Shown: piece after piece, positions 10,237-18,344 of the stretch | Layout: each line of letters begins with the position of its first letter | Numbering within the stretch: position 1 is the stretch's first letter | Source: an uncultured Bacteroidales bacterium | Lineage (GTDB): Bacteria; Bacteroidota; Bacteroidia; Bacteroidales; UBA932 | DNA length: 33,629 bases | Direction of reading: 5' to 3' | NCBI GenBank assembly: GCA_905233655.1 | Contig: CAJOCS010000021.1 | Span: 1,782 to 35,410, forward strand | Translations under genes and position numbers: made by a program | Notes under the pieces: model-generated | Told to the model about the DNA's origin: nothing | Databases searched by the model: none | The model's input: the letters and a program-made list of their open reading frames with translations, nothing else

Positions 10237-11415
10237 CGTCTTTCGTATTCGAGCGAAGCCCATACCAGCGGCCCGATTCCCTTGGGATCATTGCTGCGGA
10301 CAGGGCAGTTGATGTAATAGTCGTAGTCTCCGCTGCGGTTGTCCCTTCCGCCAAGACCAGCCACCTCGCAGCAGTCGTCAAGGGAAACCAGACCGTCAGA
10401 GTCAACACGTACGAAGGTTTTGAGCAGGGATTCATAGCTGATGGCGGCATCCTCAGAAGTAATTCCGTCGAGCACGCCAAGGCGCGTTCCCTTCAGCATT
10501 GCGTAGACAAACATGGCCGAGCAGGTGGCCTCCAGGTAGTTGCCCTCGGCATAGGGGCAGTCGAGGACCTGGAACCACATCCCCGTGGCGGCATCGGCAT
10601 AAAGGGGAATGGCGGCGAAGACGCGGTTCAGAAGACGCACCAGCGAATCGTGGTCTTCTCCGGCGGGAAGAATCTCCAATCACATCCACCAGAGCCATGG
10701 CATACCAGCCCATGGCGCGGCCCCAGGCATGGGGGCTGCAACCGGTTTCAGGGTCGGCCCAGAACATTTCGCAGGAGGAATCCCATGCGTGGCGGAGAAG
10801 CCCGGTTTCGGCATCCAGGGTGTGGTCGTAGACCAGTTCGAACTGCTCTGCGATATCCCTGTAATTGTTTGCCAGCTCAATGGAGTCGGTAACGAACGCC
10901 CTGGTGTAGGCGGCATAGAAGGGCTGGGCCATGTAGAGGCCGTCCAGCCACATCTGTTCTGGATACACCTTCTTGTGCCAGAAGCCGCCTTCCGGAGTGC
11001 GGGGCTGCTGCTGAAGCTGGGCGTAGAGGGTGTCCAGAGCCATGCGGTACTTCGGCTTCCCGTTTATCTCCCAGAGGCGGAGAAGCGCCCGACCGGGGCA
11101 GATATGGTCGGTGGAATAATTCTCGAGGCTGTAAGTCGCGATGGTGCCGGTGGAATCGATTATGGCGTCGTACCATGCGTCCACGTAAGCGAGGATGTCG
11201 TCACCGCCGTAAGTGTCGTACACATCAAGGAATGACTTGAGTTCCAGTCCCGTGGTGTAGTTCCACTTGAGATTGCCTTCCTGAGAGTCAATCCAGCTTG
11301 CCTCGGGGCAGCGGCTCATCTCACTATTGACCACCTTTATAGACAGCGGGGCCTCCCGCGTGCAGGAGGCAAGGATCGCCGCGACTGCGGCCAGAATGAA
11401 TGCTAGTTTTTTCAT
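10233..11415 (-). pseudogene. GH105 unsaturated rhamnogalacturonyl/galacturonyl hydrolase, +1 frameshift
   Basis: GH105 enzymes remove the 4,5-unsaturated uronic acid left on oligosaccharides by pectin lyases. A lipoprotein signal (Cys 18) is followed by an alpha/alpha-barrel. The catalytic Asp is in MWLDGLYMAQPF and the conserved motif GRAMGWYAMALVDV comes later. After this motif the frame goes wrong. The rest, LEILPAGEDHDSL to LEYERR, lies in the next frame. One extra T at about 10680 (plus strand) explains it: without it the junction reads VDVLEILP, the gene is 1182 nt, and the product is 393 residues, normal for GH105. The start at 11415 overlaps the CE12-CE8 stop as ATGA, and its stop overlaps the PL1 start in the same way. 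A single-base sequencing error is possible. Confidence 0.92.
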
Positions 11416-13073
11416 CTGTTGTCAAATGGATTCCAGTGTATTCCGTCGGCGCTTTGATACATAACCACGCCGAATGAATATCGATTAACATCCTCAGGCG
11501 GAACGGTGTGGGACCACCACACGCGGGGCCCCCGTGCGCCCGGCCCCGTGTTGCCGAATTCCGCATAGTAGGAATTGGCCTTGGTGTCCGGCTTTCCGTG
11601 TTTCTCCCAGTCGTGCCAGCCTTCGGGAAGAATATGGGAACCAAGCTCGCAGCCGATGAAGACCGTCTTGGCGTATGCGCCCCAGGGGCGGCCAAGGTAG
11701 CAGCGGTCCACGCCGTCGGCCGCCGTGAGCCTGCAGTTGAGGAATACGTAACCATACGGCTGCCCCTCTAGGGTCGAAGCCGCGGTTACATAGCTGTTTT
11801 TCTTGGAATGGATGGTGCAGCGCTCGAAATACGCGATGCTGGGGCCGAAAATGAAATCCGTCGTGCCCTCGATATAGCAGTCCAGGAAATAATTGCGCTT
11901 GATGCCGCCGTCCTTGCCATACCTGCCATAGGTGTACAGGGTGTCCTGATTGCCGATAAAGCGGCAGCGGTTGAAGAAGAGGAAGTCGCCGTCGGTGAAA
12001 ACCGCCACGGCCTGGGCTATCTCGCTGCCCTCACCCGCCGAGTTCTCGAAAGCGATGTCCTCGAAGGTCACGTAGCTCGAATGGATGTAAATTGTGGCGC
12101 TGCCGGATGTTCCAACGGGGAAATCCCTTCCCGGCCACTGTGCCCTGGCATACTTGCCGTAGGTAATGAGAGTGCTTTCGGCGCCTTCTCCCTTGATGAA
12201 AAGACGGAACTTGTTGTGGGGAATGGTGACCTCTTCCCTGTAGACACCGCTTCTGACAAGGATGCGGGTAATCTCCGAGTGGCTGTAGTCCGGGCAGGCG
12301 TTGATGGCTTCCTGCACCGTCATATAGTCCCCGTGACCGGAGGCCGACACCACTATGTGGTAGTACTGAAGATGCTCCGCCAGGGCGGGAATCTGCTCGC
12401 GGATGCAATCGCACACGATTTCAGTGACCTTGCGGGCGCCGCAGGCCACGGTGTGGGTGTTGTCGTCCTTGCCGGTGGAAATCATGAAATAGGCCTTGGA
12501 AGCGTCGTCGCCGAGAGCCTCCAGCCAGTCGAGGGTGGGAGTGGTGATATCCAGAAGCACTACATCCATTTCACTTGCCACCGCGGCCATGGCAGCGGGA
12601 TAATCCCCGTGGCAGTTGCGGTCCAGCACTCCGTCGTGGAACCATCGGCGTGCAACGGGAGTAAGGAGCACCGGAATGCCGCCCTTTTCGCGGACTCCGC
12701 GGACGAAGGTACGGAGGTTGTCCTGATATGCGCCCCAGGGAGCGGCGTAGCGGGCGGGATCGCTCTGCTTGGAATCGTTGTGGCCGAACTGGATGAATAC
12801 GTAATCCCCTTCCTGTACGGCGGAATAGACCCTGTCCCAGAGGCCGAGGTCGATGAAACTCTTGGTGCTCCTGCCGTTCTGGGCATAATTCACTACGGAA
12901 ACCTCCCCGTCCAGGAAGTTCTGGAACATCATGCCCCAGCCACGTTCGGGATTGCCGCCGCTGAGATCTTTCTCGGCCATGGTGCTGTCGCCCATCAGAT
13001 GAACCGTGAAGGACGAGAGGCTGAGCCAGGCGCAGGCGAAAACGGTGAGTATGAGGACGGAGCGTTTTGTCAT
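11412..13073 (-). CDS. CE12-CE8 fusion: pectin/rhamnogalacturonan acetylesterase plus pectin methylesterase
   Basis: This is an intact 553-residue exported enzyme with two esterase domains. After a signal peptide (about 1-24), residues 25-230 are an SGNH hydrolase of CE12 type. Its blocks are GDST, the Gly in NYAQNGRST, GHND, and the catalytic pair in DNTH. From about 238 to the end is a CE8 pectinesterase beta-helix with GNQDTLY, the catalytic Asp in TTDFIFG, and LGRPW. It should strip acetyl and methyl esters so that the lyase and GH28 can act. Both ends share 4-bp ATGA overlaps with GH28 and GH105, indicating translational coupling. Similar fusions occur in other Bacteroidetes. Confidence 0.95.
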   Translation of the reverse strand: MTKRSVLILTVFACAWLSLSSFTVHLMGDSTMAEKDLSGGNPERGWGMMFQNFLDGEVSVVNYAQNGRSTKSFIDLGLWDRVYSAVQEGDYVFIQFGHNDSKQSDPARYAAPWGAYQDNLRTFVRGVREKGGIPVLLTPVARRWFHDGVLDRNCHGDYPAAMAAVASEMDVVLLDITTPTLDWLEALGDDASKAYFMISTGKDDNTHTVACGARKVTEIVCDCIREQIPALAEHLQYYHIVVSASGHGDYMTVQEAINACPDYSHSEITRILVRSGVYREEVTIPHNKFRLFIKGEGAESTLITYGKYARAQWPGRDFPVGTSGSATIYIHSSYVTFEDIAFENSAGEGSEIAQAVAVFTDGDFLFFNRCRFIGNQDTLYTYGRYGKDGGIKRNYFLDCYIEGTTDFIFGPSIAYFERCTIHSKKNSYVTAASTLEGQPYGYVFLNCRLTAADGVDRCYLGRPWGAYAKTVFIGCELGSHILPEGWHDWEKHGKPDTKANSYYAEFGNTGPGARGPRVWWSHTVPPEDVNRYSFGVVMYQSADGIHWNPFDNR

Positions 13074-14542
13074 AGCGTGTTCCCGTTAACCGTGACGCCG
13101 TTGAAGCTCACATTGTTTGCATACTGCACGAAAACCGTGGAATCCGTGCTGGTGAAACAGCAGTTGTCGAAACTGAGCCCGCTCAGCGGGAGTTCAGGCA
13201 GGCCGTTGATATAGATTGACTGCTGAGCGCCGCTGCAGACCACATTGGAGATGTGGATGTCCCTCATTTCGGGAGTGGTCTCGTCCACGGGCACAGTCTG
13301 CTCGCCACCGGCACCGGCCATGTCGGTGGCGGCCACACCGGCGTAGTAGAGATTGAATATCACGGCGTAGCTAACGATATCCTTCATGAAGATGTCCCTG
13401 CACCAGATGTCCTTCACCAGGCCGCCGCGGCCCCGGGTGCTCTTGAAGCGGAGCCCCACGTCGGTGCCAAGGTAGCGGCAATTGCTCACGGAAACATTCT
13501 CCACACCGCCGGACATTTCACTGCCGATTACGAAACCGCCGTGGCCGTGGTAGACGGTGCAGCCGTCGATTACCACGTTGCGGCAGGCCCTGCCGTGACG
13601 GCGGCCGTCGGCGTCCTTGCCGGATTTGATACACACGGCATCGTCGCCCACGTCAAATACGGAATCCACCAGAAGCACATTCTCGCAGGCATCGATGTCG
13701 ATTCCGTCGCCGTTTGTGGAATAGTGGGGGTTGCGAACCGTTATGTTCCTGATGATAACGTCATGGCACCAGAGCGGATGCAGGTTCCAGCAGGGAGAAT
13801 CCTGGAAGGTGACGCCCTCCAGAAGCACCCTTTCGCAGGAACGCAGGGAAACCAGCACTGGGCGCAGGAAGGTCTTGATGAAATCCTCGTCCAGACTCTG
13901 GTCCTGGTAGTTGAGGCTGCCTGCGCTGAGGCGGGCGACCCTGTAGCCCTCGTTGGGATACCAGACGGAACCGTCGTCGGAAAAGACTCCGCCGCCGGAA
14001 GTGAGGGACTTCCAGACATCCTGCCCCACCTTGCGCTTTTTGACTTCCCTCCAGGGATGGCCGTTGCCGTCGATTACGCCCTCTCCGGTGATTGCGATGT
14101 CGTGCTCGCCGGTGGCGTTGATGGGAGAGATGCAGCGCCTCACGTCGAGGCCCTCGAAATTGGTATCGATTACGGGATAGAGAGACTCATCGGCACCGAA
14201 AACGATGATTGCATTCTTCTCAAGATGAAGCTCAATATTGCTCTTGAGGCCGATGGGGCCGGTGAGCCAGATTCCTGCGGGAACCACAAGGCGTCCGCCG
14301 CCCCTGGAAACGAGGTTTTCAATGGCGGATGCGAAAGCGTCGGTATTCAGGGTAACCCCGTCCCCCACTCCGCCGAAGTCGGCAAGGGAGACACTCAGGG
14401 AAGGGATTGACGGCGCGGCGACTCGTTCCATATGGAACGGGAGGTTTTCATACAGCGAATCCAAACGTTTGTCTTGCTTTGCACAAGAAAACTGGACAAA
14501 AGCCGTCAAAAGTAAAAAAATCAATGAGTTACGAGCTTTCAT
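13070..14542 (-). CDS. GH28 polygalacturonase-family lipoprotein
   Basis: This is the first gene of the pectin operon. I chose the ATG at 14542 over one nine bases earlier: it begins a clean lipoprotein signal (Cys 20) and leaves about 20 nt to the predicted transcription start. The 490 residues form a right-handed beta-helix with the GH28 set: NGDGIDIDAC (Asp), VGDDAVCIKSG (paired Asp), GHGGFVIGSE (His) and RFKS (Arg/Lys). It hydrolyses galacturonic acid linkages in homogalacturonan or rhamnogalacturonan, with endo or exo mode not decidable from sequence. The insertion around 160-200 before NYQDQS is typical of exo-type bacterial members. It is intact and overlaps the next gene by ATGA. Confidence 0.95.
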   Translation of the reverse strand: MKARNSLIFLLLTAFVQFSCAKQDKRLDSLYENLPFHMERVAAPSIPSLSVSLADFGGVGDGVTLNTDAFASAIENLVSRGGGRLVVPAGIWLTGPIGLKSNIELHLEKNAIIVFGADESLYPVIDTNFEGLDVRRCISPINATGEHDIAITGEGVIDGNGHPWREVKKRKVGQDVWKSLTSGGGVFSDDGSVWYPNEGYRVARLSAGSLNYQDQSLDEDFIKTFLRPVLVSLRSCERVLLEGVTFQDSPCWNLHPLWCHDVIIRNITVRNPHYSTNGDGIDIDACENVLLVDSVFDVGDDAVCIKSGKDADGRRHGRACRNVVIDGCTVYHGHGGFVIGSEMSGGVENVSVSNCRYLGTDVGLRFKSTRGRGGLVKDIWCRDIFMKDIVSYAVIFNLYYAGVAATDMAGAGGEQTVPVDETTPEMRDIHISNVVCSGAQQSIYINGLPELPLSGLSFDNCCFTSTDSTVFVQYANNVSFNGVTVNGNTL

Positions 14543-14567
14543 GAGTGCCATTCAAGTGGTTCATCTG

Positions 14568-14597
14568 CAAATATACGAAAAATAATCAAAATACAAA
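14568..14597 (-). promoter_or_regulatory. Promoter of the pectin operon
   Basis: On the minus strand, TTTG (14597-14594) and TATATTTG (14575-14568) are separated by 18 bases. This matches the Bacteroidetes -33 TTTG / -7 TAnnTTTG consensus. The implied start site is about 20 nt before the GH28 ATG at 14542. No PUL regulator gene (hybrid two-component, SusR or ECF type) is in the window, so the activator is unknown. Confidence 0.7.
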
Positions 14598-14635
14598 CGT
14601 TTTCATAAAGAAAAAACCATGTTGTTTTTTTTTAT

Positions 14636-14643
14636 TATATTTG
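14636..14643 (+). promoter_or_regulatory. -7 box for the phosphohexomutase operon
   Basis: TATATTTG fits TAnnTTTG and lies 29 bases before the ATG at 14673. No TTTG is found at the -33 distance; a T-run precedes it. It is divergent from the pectin promoter in a 130-base AT-rich gap. Confidence 0.55.
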
Positions 14644-14672
14644 TAACTCACTAAACGATAACTTTTCATTTT

Positions 14673-16037
14673 ATGGGAGCATTTCACGCATACGACATCC
14701 GCGGCATCTACGGAGTAGACTGGGACCGCGAGACCGCTTACAAAGTAGCTTATTTCATTCCCAGGCTTCTGAAGGCCGACAAGGTCCTCGTGGGCCGCGA
14801 CTGCCGCGTCTCTTCCGACGAGATTCACGACGCGGTGCTCAAGGGCATCAATGACGCCGGCGCCGACGTATACGACATCGGCCTCAGTTCCACCCCGATG
14901 GTCTATTTCGGAACCGCCAATTACGGTTTCGACGCATCCATCCAGATTACAGCCTCCCATAACGCCGCGAAATACAACGGCATGAAGGTGTCCACCACCG
15001 ACGCACAGGCCGTTGGATTCGACGCCGGACTCGGCCAGATCAAGCAGTGGATTGAAGAAGGAGTCCACACCCCCGTGGCCGAAAAACGCGGCAAGGTCTA
15101 CAAAAAGGAAATCCTCGACGACTACCTTGCCTTCATGCGCAAATTCTACAAGGACGTGAGCAATCTCACCATTGCCATGGACCTTTCCAACGGCATGTCC
15201 AACCTCTTCGCCAAGAAGATGTTCGGCGAGGGCGAGAACATCCACTACATCTTCGACACCATGGACGGCCGCTTCCCCAACCATGAGCCCAATCCCCTCG
15301 TGGAGGCCAATGTGGTCCCACTCGAAAACCTCGTCCGCGAGACCGGGGCCGACGTGGGCGTAATCTACGACGGCGACGCCGACCGCGTGGTGTTCGTGGA
15401 CGAAAAGGGCTGCTTCATCTCCCCCGACCTCATGATTGCCCTCATGGGTAAGTATTACGTGGGTGAAAGGGGCCTCAAGGGCCTTGTGCTCCAGGATATC
15501 CGTTCCTCCAAGGCCGTCGGCGAATATCTCGAGCCCATGGGCTGCGAGATGCGCACCTGGAAGGTTGGCCGCGCCTTCGCCGCAAAGAAACTCCGTGAAA
15601 TCGACGGTGTATGGGGCGGAGAGCTCGCCGGTCACTACTATTTCCGCGACTTCTTCTACAGCGACTCAGGCCTTCTGGCATCGATGATAATCCTGAACAT
15701 CGTGGCCGACCTCAAGAAGGAAGGCAAGACGCTCAGCCAGGCGATAGCCGAAATCGTTCACTACAAGAATTCCGGAGAAATCAATTTCCGCCTTGAGGAC
15801 AAGCAGGGCGCCATGGACGCTGTGAAGGATTACTTCATGGCCGAGGAGAAGGCCACCGCATTCATGGACTTCGACGGCTACCGCATCGAATTCCCCGAAT
15901 GGTGGCTCAACATCCGTCCTTCCAACACCGAACCCTATCTGCGCTTCCTCTGCGAAGCCACTTCCGAAGAACTTCTCCGCGAGAAGATAGCCAAGACCGA
16001 AGAAATTCTCACCAAAAACTTCGGCGCCAAACGTTAA
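14673..16037 (+). CDS. Phosphomannomutase/phosphoglucomutase (alpha-D-phosphohexomutase)
   Basis: The enzyme interconverts hexose 1- and 6-phosphates and so feeds nucleotide-sugar and polysaccharide synthesis in the cytoplasm. The four signature sites are in order: the catalytic serine in TASHN (Ser95), the metal loop DGDADR (233-238), the sugar loop GELAGH (316-321) and the phosphate-binding RPSNTEPYLR (415-424). The length of 454 is normal for the bacterial PMM/PGM group. It is followed after 3 bp by an M23 peptidase gene, so the two are probably cotranscribed. The sequence does not settle mannose versus glucose preference. It is next to the pectin locus but divergently transcribed, so I do not assign it to that pathway. 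Confidence 0.95.
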   Translation: MGAFHAYDIRGIYGVDWDRETAYKVAYFIPRLLKADKVLVGRDCRVSSDEIHDAVLKGINDAGADVYDIGLSSTPMVYFGTANYGFDASIQITASHNAAKYNGMKVSTTDAQAVGFDAGLGQIKQWIEEGVHTPVAEKRGKVYKKEILDDYLAFMRKFYKDVSNLTIAMDLSNGMSNLFAKKMFGEGENIHYIFDTMDGRFPNHEPNPLVEANVVPLENLVRETGADVGVIYDGDADRVVFVDEKGCFISPDLMIALMGKYYVGERGLKGLVLQDIRSSKAVGEYLEPMGCEMRTWKVGRAFAAKKLREIDGVWGGELAGHYYFRDFFYSDSGLLASMIILNIVADLKKEGKTLSQAIAEIVHYKNSGEINFRLEDKQGAMDAVKDYFMAEEKATAFMDFDGYRIEFPEWWLNIRPSNTEPYLRFLCEATSEELLREKIAKTEEILTKNFGAKR

Positions 16038-16040
16038 CAG

Positions 16041-17075
16041 ATGAAAAAACTTCTGACACTACTCACACTCGTCTTAACAGCCGGGAGCCTTGCCGCCCAG
16101 GACAGGGCAGCCGACTCCCTCCGATACAGTTACGGCCGGCAGAGCGTAAGCTCCAGCCGCAGGACCGGAACCCCGTATGCCGACACCCTGGAAACCGGCA
16201 ATCCCGGAGTGAAGGTGGTCCTGTACAACAACGGCACATACCGCTTTGTCAAGGACCCGTCCGTACTGGCCAACGACGAGGTTTTCACCGAATACTGGGA
16301 CACCCGTTCGGTGAATCCCTACCGCATTGAGCCTGAGAACCTTCCGGACCGCTTCACCCTCTGGATTGTGGATTCCCTGGATGCCTACTGCTGCCCCCAT
16401 CAGACGCATCCGCGTTCCCTTTTCGGATACAGGCACGGGCGCAGGCACCAGGGCATAGACCTGCCCTACCCCACCGGCACTCCCGTATATGCCACCTTCG
16501 ACGGCAAAGTGAGGATTTCCGACTATGTGGGAGGCTACGGCAACCTGGTTGTGATACGCCATGCCAACGGCCTGGAGACCTTCTACGGCCATCTTTCCCG
16601 CAGGGACGTGGAATCCGGCCAGTGGGTTAGCGCGGGCGACGTAATCGGCCTTGGCGGCTCCACCGGACGCTCCACCGGCCCGCATCTGCATTTCGAGACC
16701 CGTTACCGCGGAGCAGCCTTCGATCCCGCCTGGCTAATCGACTTCGAAACCGGAACCCTGCGTCACCGTCTTCTCCGTATCCGCAGCTGGTATTTCAATC
16801 CGAACCAGCGCTATGTTCAGAGCGTGGACGACGAGGACGAGATTTTCCGCACCGACGAGGAAGACCGCCTTGCCGCCGAGGAACAGGCCCGTCGCGACGC
16901 CGCAGCCCGCGCTGCAGCAGAGGCGGCCGCAATGCGCTATCATACAGTAAAATCGGGCGACACCCTTTCAGGTATCGCCCGGAGATATCATACCACCGTC
17001 CGTGAGCTCTGCCGTCTCAACAACATCCGTGAGACCAGCATCCTGCGCATCGGACAGCGCCTTCGCGTGAGGTAA
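16041..17075 (+). CDS. M23 (LytM-type) peptidase with C-terminal LysM
   Basis: This is an exported cell-wall endopeptidase or amidase activator. A signal peptide covers residues 1-20. The M23 zinc site is complete: H136 and D140 in HQGIDLP, H184 in FYGH, and HLH at 215-217. A charged, Ala/Glu/Arg-rich stretch, probably helical (about 265-298), links it to one LysM domain (about 300-343), which should bind peptidoglycan glycan. LysM lies after the peptidase, the reverse of NlpD-type proteins. With all metal ligands kept, it should be catalytically active. It begins 3 bp after the phosphohexomutase and its stop codon touches the stop of the opposing porin-like gene. Confidence 0.93.
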   Translation: MKKLLTLLTLVLTAGSLAAQDRAADSLRYSYGRQSVSSSRRTGTPYADTLETGNPGVKVVLYNNGTYRFVKDPSVLANDEVFTEYWDTRSVNPYRIEPENLPDRFTLWIVDSLDAYCCPHQTHPRSLFGYRHGRRHQGIDLPYPTGTPVYATFDGKVRISDYVGGYGNLVVIRHANGLETFYGHLSRRDVESGQWVSAGDVIGLGGSTGRSTGPHLHFETRYRGAAFDPAWLIDFETGTLRHRLLRIRSWYFNPNQRYVQSVDDEDEIFRTDEEDRLAAEEQARRDAAARAAAEAAAMRYHTVKSGDTLSGIARRYHTTVRELCRLNNIRETSILRIGQRLRVR

Positions 17076-18341
17076 TCAGAAGTTGAATTTCACCATGTTT
17101 ATGATGCGGTGATTGGCAATCCACTTGCCGTCGTCATACAAGCCCCTTGAAGTAATAGCGCCGCGGCCGAATTCGGCTGCGGTGATATTATATTCAAGCG
17201 ACAGGGTGAGCTTGCCGATGTTCCACGCGATGGTGGGAGTGAAACGCACGGCCTGCTGGATCTTGGTGTCGGCGGCGGTATTGAGCCAAAGCGCAGTGGG
17301 TACGCCTGCGGTCATTTCAAGATCCGTGGTGGTGCCAAAGCGCTTCATGTAGCCGAGCATGGCCATGAACTGAATCTTCTTGCCGTACTGCACCGAAACG
17401 AACGACGCCCAGTCCTGCATGGGAGTGTAGGAGATGCTGTGTGAAGCAGCGTCGTATTCGGAGATTCCGTAGCCGGAAAGCAGGTTCATGTGCTCGCCGC
17501 TCTGAGCAAAGATGGTCTTGGCCTTTATCTGCAGCAAGTCTTTGGTATACTGGCCATAAAGGAAGGGCGAAACGGCGAACAGACGGCCGCTTGCAAGATG
17601 GGTTCCGAGGGCGTCGGTGTCGTAACGGACGGGCTTGGAGGAGAACAGGTCAACTCCCGCCTTGCCAAGGAAGGCTCCGTCCTTGTAGGCCACGCCGAGG
17701 TAAATCTCGGGGATGAGGCCGTATTTGTTGTACTCTACGCTCTTTCCGTTGGGGCCCACGGGAAGGAACTGCATGGGGAAGATGATGCCGCCGGTGGCGG
17801 TAATCTTGCTTCCCATGGAATAATGGGCCATAATCTGAGGGCTGCGGTTGAAGGGATTGAACGGAGCGCCGGTTTCCAGATTCAGGATATGGGGCATGTC
17901 AACCGCCATGGGGTGCCATGTCTGTCCCACATTCACAAGGAGCTTGTCTCCGTCCCTGAGATTCATTCCAATCCCCACGTAGGCCTGACGGAGGCGGAAC
18001 GTGGCCACCGAACCGTTCATGCAGTAGAAGTCGGCCTCGACGGCGCCGTTTACCGAAACGTTGCCGAACTGATAGTCCGAAACCTTGAGTCCGAGGCGGG
18101 TGGTGAGGGAGAACATCCTGAACGAAGGAATGGCGTTGAGGTCTACGCCTTCAGCATTCAGATTCTCATCCTTGGGCATGTAGAAATACATGTCCTGGGT
18201 ACCTGCGTTGGATTCACGGGAATCGAAGGTGGCATAATTGCGGATGAAACCGTAAAGGCTGTATTTCGCAGGAGTCTCATCCTGTGCAAAGGCGCTGCCG
18301 CAAACAAGGGCCGACGCCAGTATAACGATTAACTTTTTCAT
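17076..18341 (-). CDS. Porin-like outer-membrane beta-barrel protein
   Basis: The 421-residue protein has a signal peptide (MKKLIVILASALVCGSAFAQ) and alternating beta-strand sequence throughout. It ends in VKFNF, the aromatic C-terminus of outer-membrane barrels. Strands such as YGFIRNYATFDSR at the mature N-terminus resemble DcaP-like or generic porins of Bacteroidetes, but I cannot name the family. It starts 3 bp after a SLC13/DASS transporter gene, so the two probably form an operon. The pair may move the same anionic solute across outer and inner membranes; this is inference. It converges with the M23 gene with no bases between the stops. Confidence 0.8.
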   Translation of the reverse strand: MKKLIVILASALVCGSAFAQDETPAKYSLYGFIRNYATFDSRESNAGTQDMYFYMPKDENLNAEGVDLNAIPSFRMFSLTTRLGLKVSDYQFGNVSVNGAVEADFYCMNGSVATFRLRQAYVGIGMNLRDGDKLLVNVGQTWHPMAVDMPHILNLETGAPFNPFNRSPQIMAHYSMGSKITATGGIIFPMQFLPVGPNGKSVEYNKYGLIPEIYLGVAYKDGAFLGKAGVDLFSSKPVRYDTDALGTHLASGRLFAVSPFLYGQYTKDLLQIKAKTIFAQSGEHMNLLSGYGISEYDAASHSISYTPMQDWASFVSVQYGKKIQFMAMLGYMKRFGTTTDLEMTAGVPTALWLNTAADTKIQQAVRFTPTIAWNIGKLTLSLEYNITAAEFGRGAITSRGLYDDGKWIANHRIINMVKFNF

Positions 18342-18344
18342 AGA

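Noticed and set aside
14673..16037. Phosphohexomutase as part of the pectin pathway
   Set aside because: It is divergently transcribed on its own promoter and its reaction is general sugar-phosphate metabolism, not uronic acid catabolism.
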